Notes: generated from the sequence alone by a model not told the origin. DNA of 64,000 bases from Neisseria sp. (GCF_030527965.1 NZ_JAUMZU010000012.1:21893-85892); one strand, 5' to 3'; positions 9,872 through 19,513 are shown, numbered from the stretch's first letter. Numbers and translations: made by a program.

Positions 9872-10766
9872 GGCTTAACAAACCTTCCAGAATCTGACGG
9901 CTGCTTTGCTGTTGCTGCACGGCTTGTAAACGGTGGGCAGCCACTGGCACCCACACGGCTTTGACGTCATCCGGCAGGATATGCTCACGCCCTTGCATGA
10001 ACGCCCATGCTTTTGCTGCGGCAATCACCGCCAAACCGGCCCGCGGGCTCAAGCCGGTAACGAAACGGTCGGGCTGGCGGGTAGCCTGTACCAAACGGAG
10101 CACATATTCCGCCGCTGCCGACGAACATTTCACTGCGCCGGCTTGTTGTTGCCATTGCACCAATGTTTCTGCATTGCACACAGCTTGAATAGCTTGTAAT
10201 GTTTGGCGTTTGTCGCCTTCGAGATACAGTTGCTTTTCTGCTTCTTCGGCGGGATAACCCATGCTCAGGCGCATCATAAAGCGGTCGAGTTGCGATTCGG
10301 GTAGCGGGAATGTGCCTAATTGTTCAACTGGGTTTTGGGTGGCTACGACCAGAAAAGGACGCGGCAGACGGTATGTTTTGCCATCTACCGAAACTTGTTT
10401 TTCTTCCATTGCTTCGAGTAGGGCGGATTGGAGTTTGGGCGAGGCGCGGTTGATTTCGTCGGCCAACAGGAAAGAGTGAAATACAGGCCCCGGATGAAAT
10501 TCGAATTGCCCTTCGTTTGGCCGGTAGATATTGATGCCTAGCAAATCGGAGGGAAGCATGTCGTTGGTAAATTGAACGCGGCGGTAGTTCAATCCCAGTA
10601 TTGCCGCCACACCGTGTGCCAATGTGGTTTTTCCCACACCGGGCACGTCTTCGAGCAACACGTGCCCGCCTGCCAAAACGCAGGCGAAAAGTTGCTGCAT
10701 GACGGTTTCTTTCCCTAAAATCAGCGTATTGAGCTGTTGTAATGCGTTTTTTATAGGAGTATTCAT
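9858..10766 (-). CDS. MoxR-family AAA+ ATPase
   Basis: A 302-residue cytoplasmic AAA+ protein of the MoxR branch, thought to act as a chaperone for maturation of partner proteins. Walker A is VPGVGKTTLA (residues 41-50), Walker B is LLADEINRASP (about 98-108), and sensor 1 is VATQNPVEQLGTFPLPE, the hallmark MoxR stretch. The C-terminal lid is present and the length is normal. It is first in the MoxR-DUF58-TgpA group and likely its promoter-proximal gene. An inverted DUS pair separates it from the pilC-like gene upstream. Confidence 0.9.
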   Translation of the reverse strand: MNTPIKNALQQLNTLILGKETVMQQLFACVLAGGHVLLEDVPGVGKTTLAHGVAAILGLNYRRVQFTNDMLPSDLLGINIYRPNEGQFEFHPGPVFHSFLLADEINRASPKLQSALLEAMEEKQVSVDGKTYRLPRPFLVVATQNPVEQLGTFPLPESQLDRFMMRLSMGYPAEEAEKQLYLEGDKRQTLQAIQAVCNAETLVQWQQQAGAVKCSSAAAEYVLRLVQATRQPDRFVTGLSPRAGLAVIAAAKAWAFMQGREHILPDDVKAVWVPVAAHRLQAVQQQQSSRQILEGLLSHVSV

Positions 10767-10807
10767 GGTTTTCCTTTATTTTTGATTATGGCAAGCAATG
10801 ATAGAAA

Positions 10808-10836
10808 ATGCCTGTCTGAAACGTTCAGACAGGCAT
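10808..10836 (-). terminator. inverted DUS pair after the pilC-like gene
   Basis: Exact DUS copies 10808-10820 and 10824-10836 (inverted) give a 13-base stem with a 3-base loop. On the minus strand the stem runs into ATTTTCTATC, which fits a terminator for the pilC-like gene. Confidence 0.78.
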
Positions 10837-10859
10837 TATTTCTGAAAATGCAGAATCAA

Positions 10860-13800
10860 TCAAATCAATTCGCGCCAGCTGATGCGGCGGACGTTTTGTC
10901 CGCATTGTGGACCGCTTAAATCAGGTGTTTCCGGTGATCCGCTGGTTTTGCCGATAACCACAAGGCCTTTTTCCGCAGATGTAAAGCAAGTATTCTGCGG
11001 CCTTTTGATATTGTTGCTGCTGATCATGGCCTCGTCCAAGCCGCTGCCACCGCCTTGCCCGTCTAAAGTTGTCGGGCTGGTGTTGTTGGTTGCGGATTGG
11101 TAATTGGTGCTGATCAGGCTGCCAAGGAAGGCTTTTGCGTTGGCGTAAAATGTTTCTTTAGTTTTGGGATCAACGTAACTACCTTGATAATAATTAATTC
11201 GAGCGCTTTTAGCCGTTAGCGCACCGCCGTTTTCACTATTCATTTGAATCTGGCGGCTGTCGCTGGCTACCTTGGTGGTTTCTGTATCCGGTAGGCAGAG
11301 GTCGCTTTTGCTGGAGGTTTTCGTGGTTGACTCCGCTACATAGGCGCGGGTATCCAGCACGGCCGTTTTCAGAATCATTTTACCTTGAGTTACCACACGT
11401 TCTCCAGTTTTGAAGCCGGTCAAATCGATTTGCCAGCCTTTATGATTGCTCTCTATTTTGTTGTTGCTCAAATAGTAATTCTGGCCTCTTTGGGTAAAGG
11501 TTTGTTTCAACAAATCGTTTGAGGTTGCTGAAGCGGTTGGTGTTTGGCTGACATCATCGAAAATGCCGTAAATAGATTGGGCATCTTTATTTTCCAAGTC
11601 TTCGTTGTAAATATCGCTGCCCGTGCCAAAAATAATGACATACTTATCTTTTGAGCGGTATGAAACTATAGGTGCTGCCGTAATAGGCTGCGTACGCTTG
11701 CCGGCAAAGATACGGGTAACTTTCCAGTCTTGCAGATTACCGCGCAAATCAAAACGATACATATTGCCGCCATAATCACCGGCATAGGCAAGATCGTAAA
11801 TACCGTCAAGGTTCGTGTCTAAAAGCACGGGCGATGAAAGGCCGCCGACACCGTTATTAACAACGATTTTTTTCAACAAAGTGCCTGATTTTCCTTTTGC
11901 CGCTCCCGTGTTGGCATCTTGCCCCAGCATATCGTAGATATATAACGCGGTTTCATTGTCCGTATCTTGATTGGTAGATTTAACATCAGGTTTTTTGCTG
12001 TAGCCGCTGGCTAGGAAACCGGCATAGCGAATGTCTGATTTCTCAGAATTAATCGATACCCGACCGATATTCGGCGTGCCGATGGTATATCCCAGTTTGT
12101 TGTTTTTGCCCTTTTCTGTTTCGAATAAAGGAACTTCCTTATCCCATGCAGATGAATTGTTGTTTAAGGCAATGGCGGTATTGTTAACGCGATTATAGCC
12201 GCCGATGTTGAGGGCATACGCACCGCGACCACCTTGGCCCATTGCACCGAACATAAAGAATTGGCGGCGGCCTTGTTTGTTAGGTGGCGTTCCTATGGCA
12301 GTCAATCCGCCGTTGATTAGGTAGCGGTGGGGATGTTCTGCATCTTTGCCGTATTGTTGATTAGCGACTTCTTTTAAGGTTTTGGCTAAAGTGTCTCCGC
12401 CCGAGCCGTTTTCTCCGCCGCGTTCCATTGCGGCCGGGATATAGCTCAATTTCAAATCATAAGGGTTGTTTGCGCTATTGGCGCTTTGGAAAATATGCAC
12501 CATGCCGTCGTTAGCTGCGGTAACAAGGAATTCTTGCCGTCCGTGCGATGTCGGGCCGATGGCAGTTAAAGGGCTGTCGATAATATCGCCCAAGTCGCGT
12601 TTGCCTTGTTCGCGGATACGGTAAGTTTGCGAGTAATTGTTATTTTTAGCCTCTTGCTGGATGGCTTCATCGGTTTTGCTATTGCTGCGAACGGTCCACG
12701 GCAATAGTGCGTTCAGCCATTCTGTTGAGTTTTGCCCGTTATCGGTGATGCCGAAAAATTGGTTATTCAGCCCGGCATTGTTATTGGCCGATATTTGGTC
12801 TACGAAGTAGGTTCCGGCGCCGGTATTAATCAAGGTTTTACGGTTTGTAAAAGAAGGCTGTTTGTAGCTGTTTAAAATTTTATTATTGTTTATCACATAA
12901 AGATGTATTTGGCTGCTCCAAGAACCGCTGTCTAATTGTACGGCTGATACAGCATTGGCCGACTTGGTTCCGATAATGGCCGGTGCTGCGGTACTGCCTG
13001 ATTCAATGGCAGTATTGGCATCGGAGGAGGTGGCAATTTCAAAAATCTTTTTAAAGGCGAGGCTTAGTTCTTCTGCATCATCCGCTTTGTAATAAAAACT
13101 GGCATCGCTGGCACCGTTTTGGAGATATGTTTCCCCCTGTCGGGTCATGCCTTTGCCGAAACCGACGGTAAAGGTGTTTACCAATTGTTTGGCGTATTTG
13201 CTTTTGCCGTCTACTTTAGGATCATTCGGCCCGCCGTTCCAGCTAACGCCGGTGGCATCGGTGCCTTCCGTTTTGAAATCACGGGTCGCCAAGGTTTTGC
13301 TGAACCATTTTAAACCATCGTTGCGATCCCAAATGGTATCCCAAATGTCAACTTGTAATGATCCTCGGTTGAGAGTAACGGAATAATCAAAATCACCGCC
13401 TTCCCGGGTGCCGAAGTAGCTGTCTTGCAGGCGGTTTCTTGCGCCGAATACGGGATAAACGTTATTCGGCGAGTATGAGTTGTCGCGCCGGTGATTGTGG
13501 TTATATCCTCTAACCCATCGGTCAACCGTATAGCTGTAGTTAGCATCGCCGTCAGACATTACGACGATATAGTTAGGCTGACAACGGTATTTCGTTTGAT
13601 CTCGTACAAACTGAGAAACTTCATAATAACGTCGGGTAGTAGGTGTGCCCCCCTTTGCTGTTATGTTGTTTACTATGTTTTTTACGTTTTGCCAGTTGTC
13701 TGTATAGTGAGCCATTTGAACATCGTTGTTGTTGTTCAATGTTTGCAGGCTCCAATTGAGTTGATCTTGATATTTATCTAATACTATATTTAATGCATTT

Positions 13801-14060
13801 TTGGTAATGCTTAATCTTGATTCTTCTCCGTTATATCTTGGTTCTCGGTCTGTTTCCGGTATCCATTTCATACTGCCCGAATCATCAATGAGCAACATGA
13901 TGTTCGGTTTGATTTTTGTTTTGCTTTTTGTTAGTGTTTGATTTTTAAGTAAAAAAGGTGCTGTAGATAGCTGTGCAGCATAGGCGCTGCCGCTTAGTGA
14001 TATAAATGCTAAAGCACTTAACACGCTTTTGCATAAGGGTTTCATAGCTTGTTGAGACAT
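10860..14060 (-). CDS. pilC: PilC/PilY1-type type IV pilus tip adhesin
   Basis: A 1066-residue exported protein of the Neisseria PilC/Pseudomonas PilY1 family, involved in pilus biogenesis and adhesion at the cell surface. A Sec signal (MKPLCKSVLSALAFISLSGS, cut after AYA) is followed by a von Willebrand A-like region with the metal site LIDDSGSM at residues 58-64 and VVMSDGDANYSY around 166-177. The C-terminal half is the beta-propeller domain with a calcium loop, DTNLDGIYDLAYAGD, near residues 745-760. ATG choices at residues 1 or 6 cannot be separated. No long poly-G tract is seen in the signal-peptide region, unlike phase-variable pilC genes. A DUS hairpin terminates the gene. Confidence 0.9.
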   Translation of the reverse strand: MSQQAMKPLCKSVLSALAFISLSGSAYAAQLSTAPFLLKNQTLTKSKTKIKPNIMLLIDDSGSMKWIPETDREPRYNGEESRLSITKNALNIVLDKYQDQLNWSLQTLNNNNDVQMAHYTDNWQNVKNIVNNITAKGGTPTTRRYYEVSQFVRDQTKYRCQPNYIVVMSDGDANYSYTVDRWVRGYNHNHRRDNSYSPNNVYPVFGARNRLQDSYFGTREGGDFDYSVTLNRGSLQVDIWDTIWDRNDGLKWFSKTLATRDFKTEGTDATGVSWNGGPNDPKVDGKSKYAKQLVNTFTVGFGKGMTRQGETYLQNGASDASFYYKADDAEELSLAFKKIFEIATSSDANTAIESGSTAAPAIIGTKSANAVSAVQLDSGSWSSQIHLYVINNNKILNSYKQPSFTNRKTLINTGAGTYFVDQISANNNAGLNNQFFGITDNGQNSTEWLNALLPWTVRSNSKTDEAIQQEAKNNNYSQTYRIREQGKRDLGDIIDSPLTAIGPTSHGRQEFLVTAANDGMVHIFQSANSANNPYDLKLSYIPAAMERGGENGSGGDTLAKTLKEVANQQYGKDAEHPHRYLINGGLTAIGTPPNKQGRRQFFMFGAMGQGGRGAYALNIGGYNRVNNTAIALNNNSSAWDKEVPLFETEKGKNNKLGYTIGTPNIGRVSINSEKSDIRYAGFLASGYSKKPDVKSTNQDTDNETALYIYDMLGQDANTGAAKGKSGTLLKKIVVNNGVGGLSSPVLLDTNLDGIYDLAYAGDYGGNMYRFDLRGNLQDWKVTRIFAGKRTQPITAAPIVSYRSKDKYVIIFGTGSDIYNEDLENKDAQSIYGIFDDVSQTPTASATSNDLLKQTFTQRGQNYYLSNNKIESNHKGWQIDLTGFKTGERVVTQGKMILKTAVLDTRAYVAESTTKTSSKSDLCLPDTETTKVASDSRQIQMNSENGGALTAKSARINYYQGSYVDPKTKETFYANAKAFLGSLISTNYQSATNNTSPTTLDGQGGGSGLDEAMISSNNIKRPQNTCFTSAEKGLVVIGKTSGSPETPDLSGPQCGQNVRRISWRELI

Positions 14061-14116
14061 TTTCTTCTTCCCCAGAAGTTTAATCAGTTTAACTATAAAT
14101 TTGGATGTTTGAAGGA

Positions 14117-14145
14117 ATGCTAGAGGGTCATTTTGAGTCGTGCAA
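14117..14145 (-). promoter_or_regulatory. candidate sigma-70 promoter for the pilC-like gene
   Basis: On the minus strand, TTGCAC (14140-14145) and TAGCAT (14117-14122) lie 17 bases apart, about 55 bases before the start codon. The match to consensus is moderate. Confidence 0.35.
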
Positions 14146-14344
14146 CAATATTTTTTATTCCGTGATAAATGGTATTTTTTAACTACCCAGCGGTTTTAAA
14201 TTCCTTGAGTTTTTAGTTAGTTAGGTGTTTGTATATCGGGTTATTATTTGCGGGGCGGGATGAGTCGAATCAATCATGTTGACTGTATTTGTGTTTAGTC
14301 TGTTATATATATGATTTAATATATTGAATGTCTTGTGGTTCATA

Positions 14345-14372
14345 TTGTGCTTTTGCTGATTTGAGATACAAT
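14345..14372 (+). promoter_or_regulatory. candidate sigma-70 promoter for ampG
   Basis: TTGTGC (14345-14350) and TACAAT (14367-14372) with 16-base spacing, 80 bases before the chosen ampG start. Confidence 0.4.
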
Positions 14373-14452
14373 CTGACATCTTGATTTTTCAGCTTGTCTG
14401 CCATCCGATTGTGTTTGTGAGGATGCTTTCAGATAGGCATTTAGGGTTTTTC

Positions 14453-15982
14453 ATGTCTGCAACGAAAACAGGCTGGGGCAAGGCCTTGGCTATTTATTGT
14501 GATCATCGTGCCGTCACGCTTTTTTTTCTCGGTTTTTCGGCCGGAATGCCGCTTTTGCTGATTTTCTCCAGTCTTTCGCTTTGGTTACGCGAGGCTGGCG
14601 TTGATCGGGGCACGGTGACAATGTTCAGCTGGGCGGCGTTGGCTTATTCTTTTAAATTTGTTTGGGCGCCTTTGATTGATTCGCTTCAGATACCGTTGTT
14701 GAACGGATTGCTTGGTAAACGCCGCTCGTGGTTGCTGACGGCTCAGGTTTTTATTGTGATTGCGGTTTGCTGCATGGCTTGGATAGATCCGTCGGACGGA
14801 GGCGCTTTGGTTGTGATGGCGGCAGCGGCGGTTTTGCTGGGGTTTTCGTCGGCCACGCAAGATGTGGTTATTGATGCTTATCGTATTGAGGTGGCGAAAG
14901 GCAGCGATGCGATGCAATCGGTTACAGCCGCCACTTATAATGCGGGCTACCGTATCGGCATGATTGTGGCCGGTGCCGGTGCCTTGTTTCTCGCGTCGTG
15001 GCTGGGTTCGAAAGAAGGGGCTTATGTTTATACGGCTTGGCGTCATACTTACTTAATTATGGCGTTGACGATGGGAGTTGGGATTTTGGCGACTTTGTTG
15101 TGCCGCGAACCGGACGTTTCAGACAGGCATTCTGAGGCAGGCGGCTCTGCCGATAATTTTCGTTTGTTGCTTTTGTTTGTTTTGATGGCATCGGCTTTTG
15201 TGATTGTTTTTTCGATGCTTGGCAAGGTATTGCCGAAAACAGATGTTGTGCTGGCGGCGTTTTTGATTGAGGCAGTTCGTTTGTTGTCCGGTTTGGCAGC
15301 GGCGGGATTGACTTGTGTGTTGGTGGTGAAAAGCGGTTTGGTTCCGGCTCGGTTGGCGAAAAAAACTTGGTTGGATCCGGTGATGGATTTTTTTCACCGT
15401 TATGGGAAATCGGCGGTTCTGTTGCTTGCGTTAATCGGGTTGTACCGGATCTCTGATATTGTGGCCGGTGTGATTTCCAATGTGTTTTATCAGGATTTGG
15501 GCTTTACCAAAGAGGAAATTGCGACTGCAGTTAAGACGTTTGGCTTGATTATGGCGATTGGTGGTGGATTTTTGGGCGGTTTGTTGGCGCAGCGGTTTTC
15601 TTTGATGAAGATGATGATGTTGGGCGGCGTGTTGGCTTCTGCAACCAATTTGCTGTTTGTGCTGCTGGCGGGAAGAGGGCACGATGTGGCGCTGATGTAT
15701 TTTGCGGTGGCGTCTGATAATCTGGCAGCCGGTTTGGCTGGGGCGGTGTTTGTGGCGTTTCTTTCTGCTTTAACCAATATCCGTTTTACTGCCGTTCAAT
15801 ATGCGATTTTCAGCTCGTTGATGACTTTGTTACCGAAATTGCTGGGCGGTTATTCAGGGATGATCGTGGATAAGGTTGGCTATCAGAATTTTTTCTTGAT
15901 TACGGCTGTTTTGGGCGTGCCGGTGTTGCTGCTGGTTTATTGGGTGGATAAACAGATTTTCTGCAAACAACAAAGGCATTGA
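14453..15982 (+). CDS. ampG: AmpG-family muropeptide permease
   Basis: A 509-residue major-facilitator protein with about 12-14 membrane helices. AmpG imports anhydro-muropeptides from the periplasm for cell-wall recycling; in Neisseria its efficiency affects how much toxic fragment is released. The stretch FKFVWAPLIDSLQIP followed by GKRRSWLL, and ATQDVVIDAYRIE, are characteristic of AmpG. The start MSATKTGWGKAL at 14453 is chosen because the first helix follows directly; two upstream in-frame starts pass through a degenerate DUS. One exact DUS (15118-15130) lies inside the coding region, in the loop EPDVSDRHSEAGG between the two halves. It converges with an unidentified gene. Confidence 0.87.
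   Translation: MSATKTGWGKALAIYCDHRAVTLFFLGFSAGMPLLLIFSSLSLWLREAGVDRGTVTMFSWAALAYSFKFVWAPLIDSLQIPLLNGLLGKRRSWLLTAQVFIVIAVCCMAWIDPSDGGALVVMAAAAVLLGFSSATQDVVIDAYRIEVAKGSDAMQSVTAATYNAGYRIGMIVAGAGALFLASWLGSKEGAYVYTAWRHTYLIMALTMGVGILATLLCREPDVSDRHSEAGGSADNFRLLLLFVLMASAFVIVFSMLGKVLPKTDVVLAAFLIEAVRLLSGLAAAGLTCVLVVKSGLVPARLAKKTWLDPVMDFFHRYGKSAVLLLALIGLYRISDIVAGVISNVFYQDLGFTKEEIATAVKTFGLIMAIGGGFLGGLLAQRFSLMKMMMLGGVLASATNLLFVLLAGRGHDVALMYFAVASDNLAAGLAGAVFVAFLSALTNIRFTAVQYAIFSSLMTLLPKLLGGYSGMIVDKVGYQNFFLITAVLGVPVLLLVYWVDKQIFCKQQRH
15118..15130 (-). repeat. DUS inside ampG
   Basis: Exact reverse DUS inside coding sequence; it encodes part of a hydrophilic loop, a place that tolerates insertions. Confidence 0.85.
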
Positions 15983-16010
15983 TGATTCCTTGTGCCTAAT
16001 ATATTGATAA

Positions 16011-16040
16011 ATGCCTGTCTGAATTTTTTCAGACAGGCAT
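16011..16040. terminator. bidirectional inverted DUS pair between convergent genes
   Basis: Exact DUS 16011-16023 and inverted DUS 16028-16040, 4-base loop, between the ends of ampG and the convergent unknown gene. AT-rich sequence flanks both sides. Confidence 0.8.
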
Positions 16041-16066
16041 TTATCATTGATATTGCAATGAGACTA

Positions 16067-17170
16067 CTAGATATTTTGTTGTTGCGTAAATAGAGGATTG
16101 TGGCCGGGCTGTTGCAGTGCTTGCTCGTAATCGGGTAATTCCGCATTTTCAGGCAAAGCGTTATGCAGTAGACGGATGTGCTCTACTTGGCATTCGACCA
16201 TCAAATCGAGAAAATTTTGTTGTACGGTTGCAATACTTTCGGCGGGAGACAGCGGCCATGAAAACACTTGCGGTTGTAGGCCGAAGCGGCGGTCGGTGGC
16301 GTTGAACCCGAACAATAAGCGTCCGCCTGCTTGTGCTGCCATCACAACGCCGACGCGCGGGTTTTGAAGGCGCACGGCGCGTATAGCGTTTGCAGCGAAT
16401 ACGTCCAATGCCATACGCAGGCGCATATGGTTGCCTTCTGTGAGTGCGTGCAAAGGCGATGCCGGCGAGAGCGGGTTGGTAAACAAAGTTAATTTCGGGA
16501 TGTTAAGATTTTCTTGCCATACTTGCATCAGAGGGAGGGCGGCTTCTTTCAGATTGATATTAAGCGCAGGTAGCAAGGAGCGATTTCCGTAGCCTAGTGC
16601 GTAAACTACATGTACGGACTGGCCCGCAGAAATGGGCAGCGCTTCCTTCGCAAAAGACGAAGCTAACTCTGCCGCCGCTTCGATGCTTTGTTTGGCCGCA
16701 AACCATTGCCCTGCATTTATAGCAGAAAGACTGGCAGCCGAAACAAGTTGCGGCAACCAAGTAGCATGGGTCAGCGGACGGGTGTGCGGATAATTGGCCA
16801 GACAGGCCGCTAATTCAATGGTCGGGGCATCAGGAGTAAGCGTAACGCTTTGATTGCATCCTGCTACCAAAACCACAGGTAGTGCAAACCATTGAATTTC
16901 ATCGTCGGTTTTGGCTTGCAGCGCCTTGTCGAGGTTGTTTAACAAAACACGGTAAACGGCAGCGTCGGGTACCATGCTCATGGCAACGGAAAGGCCGAGG
17001 TAATGGTTTTGTTTTAACATGCCGTATAGCGCGGCATCCAGAGATTCTTCCGCCAGTTTTTTTTGGGCGTTGTGTGTGGCATGGATAATTTGATTTGCAT
17101 AGAGCAGCAAATCATTTTTAACCGGGTCGGTAGGGTAAGGGCGGGTATCGGGCAAGATGTTCTGGTTCAT
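16067..17170 (-). CDS. conserved-looking hypothetical protein (367 aa)
   Basis: I do not recognise a named family. The 367-residue product has no signal peptide and no clear membrane helix, so it is probably cytoplasmic. It is rich in alanine and leucine with helical character, and its composition matches the neighbouring genes, which argues for a real gene. Notable stretches are WFALPVVLVAGCNQSV in the first third, HVVYALGYGNRSLLPALN in the middle, and VGVVMAAQAGGRLLFGFNATD near residue 290. The C-terminus is glutamine-rich. The ATG at 17168-17170 precedes MNQNILPDTRPYP. It converges with ampG; upstream is a long non-coding gap before pilF. Confidence 0.75.
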   Translation of the reverse strand: MNQNILPDTRPYPTDPVKNDLLLYANQIIHATHNAQKKLAEESLDAALYGMLKQNHYLGLSVAMSMVPDAAVYRVLLNNLDKALQAKTDDEIQWFALPVVLVAGCNQSVTLTPDAPTIELAACLANYPHTRPLTHATWLPQLVSAASLSAINAGQWFAAKQSIEAAAELASSFAKEALPISAGQSVHVVYALGYGNRSLLPALNINLKEAALPLMQVWQENLNIPKLTLFTNPLSPASPLHALTEGNHMRLRMALDVFAANAIRAVRLQNPRVGVVMAAQAGGRLLFGFNATDRRFGLQPQVFSWPLSPAESIATVQQNFLDLMVECQVEHIRLLHNALPENAELPDYEQALQQPGHNPLFTQQQNI

Positions 17171-17276
17171 GGAGCTTTACCTTTTGGGGCCGGTGATGCG
17201 AAGAAGTACTGGGAGCGCGATTATAGCGTAAAAACGGTTAATAAAGAGATGGGGGCAGATAGGCCGAAGTAGATGA

Positions 17277-17289
17277 ATGCCTGTCTGAA
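17277..17289 (+). repeat. DNA uptake sequence, single copy
   Basis: Exact unpaired DUS in the pilF upstream region. Confidence 0.85.
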
Positions 17290-17307
17290 AGTATGGACCA
17301 TTTTGTA

Positions 17308-17442
17308 TTAAAGCCAAAGATAGGGATTGTTCGGGAAAAAGGGAAGGTATTTGGGAGAACCATCGGGCATGAAGCAGATAGTGCGGATTGTTGGGTTATG
17401 ATGCAATTCCATGCGCTTGAGGGTTATGGCTGGTGAAAGCAT
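17308..17442 (-). pseudogene. possible gene remnant or small gene (44 aa)
   Basis: A 44-codon frame beginning MLSPAITLKRMELHHNPT and ending FPNNPYLWL. An in-frame stop lies two codons before the ATG and no good ribosome site is visible. The C-terminal part, rich in proline and aromatic residues, reads like the tail of a real protein, so this could be a leftover gene end. No function can be assigned and it may be chance. Confidence 0.22.
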
Positions 17443-17480
17443 TTTTTATAATTTCGGCGGTTGTGTTGAGGAGATGTTGT

Positions 17481-17514
17481 CGTAAAATAGTTGCAATTTT
17501 ACGATACTTTATCG
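17481..17514. repeat. nested short inverted repeats
   Basis: CGTAAAAT (17481-17488) pairs with ATTTTACG (17496-17503), and CGATA (17502-17506) pairs with TATCG (17510-17514). These could form alternative hairpins; role unknown. Confidence 0.45.
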
Positions 17515-17737
17515 TCGGTTTCAGATGTGGGGATGTCGTGTGTTTTGAGATTGGCGACTAGATGGCGTAAGGCAGACACAAGGCGAAATTGCGAACTTAT
17601 GCCTTTCTTTGTTCGGGCGTTCTGGTAAGGTTTAAGTCCTTTTCATGTATAAGGTAACGGGTGGGATAGAGATGGTTGGTGCGGTTTAATGATAAGTAAA
17701 TTTAAATAATCCGGTGTGATGCAATGGCAACTTATTT

Positions 17738-17743
17738 TATAAT
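17738..17743 (+). promoter_or_regulatory. candidate -10 box for pilF
   Basis: Perfect TATAAT about 95 bases before the pilF start; the matching -35 (TGTGAT at 17715-17720) is weak. Confidence 0.35.
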
Positions 17744-17836
17744 CTAATTTAATTCAATAATTTTAAAACGTCATTTGGGGACTCACTTTTGCAGGCATTA
17801 CCCTGCAAATTAAAAGGTTCAGATTGGTTAAGTGAA

Positions 17837-19513
17837 ATGAGTGTAGGACTACTTCGCGTTTTGGTGCAAAGTCAGGTTATCTCTAATGAGCAAGCTGCCG
17901 GATTTCAAGAAGCACTGAAACAAAAAAAAGATATTACGCCTTTGTTGTTTGAAGCGAATATTATTACTCCCGAAGCCTTGGCCGAGTTGTTGGCTAGGGT
18001 TTTCAGTTATCCTTTATTGGATTTGTCTTTCTATCCCAGAAGCAATGTATTGACGGATATTCTGTCGGAAGAAGCCATGCTGGAAAATCGCTGTTTGCCG
18101 ATTTTTCGTAGAGGCGGAAAAGTGTTTCTGGCCGTGGCTGATCCAACACAAATCCAAACATATCAGAAAATCGCCTTTACCGCGGGCGTTACGTTTGACT
18201 TGGTGGTTGTACGCAGTGATCAGCTGGATACCATTCTGGAATGGCAAAACCAGCGATCTACTTCTATCCTGAAAGAAATGAGTATGGAGCAGGATGTTTC
18301 GACATCTGCCCAATCTCTCTACATCGATAACGAAGAAGCCGAAGACGGCCCGATTCCGAGGTTTATTCATAAAACCCTGTCTGATGCGTTAAGCGTAGGT
18401 GCATCGGATATCCATTTTGAGTTTTATGAACAGGTTGCACGCGTACGTTTCCGTGTGGACGGACAGTTGCGCGAAGTAGTACAGCCACCCTTGGCCGTAA
18501 GGGGGCAGCTGGCTTCCCGTATTAAAGTAATGGCCCGTTTAGACATTTCAGAAAAAAGAGTGCCGCAAGACGGCCGCATTCAGATTGCATTTTCAAAACA
18601 TGGCCGGCCAATCGACTTTCGTGTGAATACGTTGCCGACCTTGTTCGGTGAAAAAGTGGTTATGCGTATCTTGAACTCGGATGCGGCTACTTTGAATATC
18701 GACCAATTGGGTTTCGAACCGTTTCAAAAAGAATTGTTGTTAGACGCCATCCAACGTCCTTATGGCATGGTATTGGTAACGGGTCCGACTGGTTCCGGTA
18801 AAACGGTTTCACTGTATACCTGCTTGAATATTCTGAATACTGAAAATGTTAATATTTCCACCGCAGAAGATCCGGCGGAAATTAACTTGCCAGGCATTAA
18901 TCAAGTCAATGTAAATGAAAAACAAGGCTTGACTTTTGCTTCCGCACTGAAAGCGTTTCTGCGTCAAGACCCGGACATCATCATGGTCGGCGAGATTCGA
19001 GATTTGGAAACGGCGGACATTGCGATTAAAGCTTCGCAAACCGGTCACATGGTTTTCTCCACCTTGCATACCAATAATGCTCCGGCAACGCTTTCCCGTT
19101 TGCTGAATATGGGCGTGGCTCCGTTTAATATTGCCAGTTCCGTCAGCTTGATTATGGCCCAACGCTTGTTACGCCGCTTGTGCAGCTGTAAGGCACCGGT
19201 AGAGAGGCCACCTGTTGAGGCTCTGAAACATGCCGGTTTTACTGATGAAGACTTGTCGAAAGAATGGACGATGTACCGCCCGGTTGGCTGTGACCGTTGC
19301 CGTGGTAAAGGTTTTAAAGGTCGGGCCGGTGTTTATGAATTGATGCCGATTACCGAAGAAATGCAACGGATCATTATGGAGGGTGGTAATGAAGTGGATA
19401 TCCAGGAAATGGCCTATAAAGAAGGCATGGTTGATTTGCGTCGAGCAGGCCTATTGAAGGTAATGCAAGGTATTACTTCTCTTGAGGAAGTATTAGGTAA
19501 TACAAATGATTGA
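17837..19513 (+). CDS. pilF: type IV pilus extension ATPase PilF (PilB/GspE family)
   Basis: A 558-residue hexameric ATPase that powers pilus assembly at the inner membrane, hence also DNA uptake. The N-terminal half is the GspE/MshEN domain. The ATPase carries Walker [13 protein letters not shown] (about residues 315-326), an Asp box, Walker [17 protein letters not shown] and a His box [16 protein letters not shown]. The zinc-binding cysteines appear as CSCK and, later, [12 protein letters not shown]. The start [11 protein letters not shown] at 17837 matches the Neisseria PilF N-terminus as I remember it. It leads a pilF-pilG-pilD-coaE-yacG cluster. Confidence 0.94.
   Translation: MSVGLLRVLVQSQVISNEQAAGFQEALKQKKDITPLLFEANIITPEALAELLARVFSYPLLDLSFYPRSNVLTDILSEEAMLENRCLPIFRRGGKVFLAVADPTQIQTYQKIAFTAGVTFDLVVVRSDQLDTILEWQNQRSTSILKEMSMEQDVSTSAQSLYIDNEEAEDGPIPRFIHKTLSDALSVGASDIHFEFYEQVARVRFRVDGQLREVVQPPLAVRGQLASRIKVMARLDISEKRVPQDGRIQIAFSKHGRPIDFRVNTLPTLFGEKVVMRILNSDAATLNIDQLGFEPFQKELLLDAIQRPYGMVLVTGPTGSGKTVSLYTCLNILNTENVNISTAEDPAEINLPGINQVNVNEKQGLTFASALKAFLRQDPDIIMVGEIRDLETADIAIKASQTGHMVFSTLHTNNAPATLSRLLNMGVAPFNIASSVSLIMAQRLLRRLCSCKAPVERPPVEALKHAGFTDEDLSKEWTMYRPVGCDRCRGKGFKGRAGVYELMPITEEMQRIIMEGGNEVDIQEMAYKEGMVDLRRAGLLKVMQGITSLEEVLGNTND

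Larger units (their letters stand above)
14061..14452. other. divergent intergenic region, pilC-like/ampG
   Basis: About 390 bases, AT-rich, with no convincing open frame. It holds a candidate promoter for each flanking gene and, at 14428-14440, a degenerate reverse DUS (TTCAGATAGGCAT). Confidence 0.7.
17171..17836. other. long intergenic region upstream of pilF
   Basis: About 665 bases between divergent genes. It contains one DUS (17277-17289), a 44-codon minus-strand open frame (17308-17442), nested inverted repeats at 17481-17514 and a TATAAT (17738-17743) that could be the pilF -10 box. No other coding signal was found. Confidence 0.7.

Noticed and set aside
13646..13655. Six-G tract in the pilC-like gene as a phase-variation switch
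   Set aside because: Six bases is short for frequent slippage and the tract is not in the signal-peptide region where known pilC switches lie.
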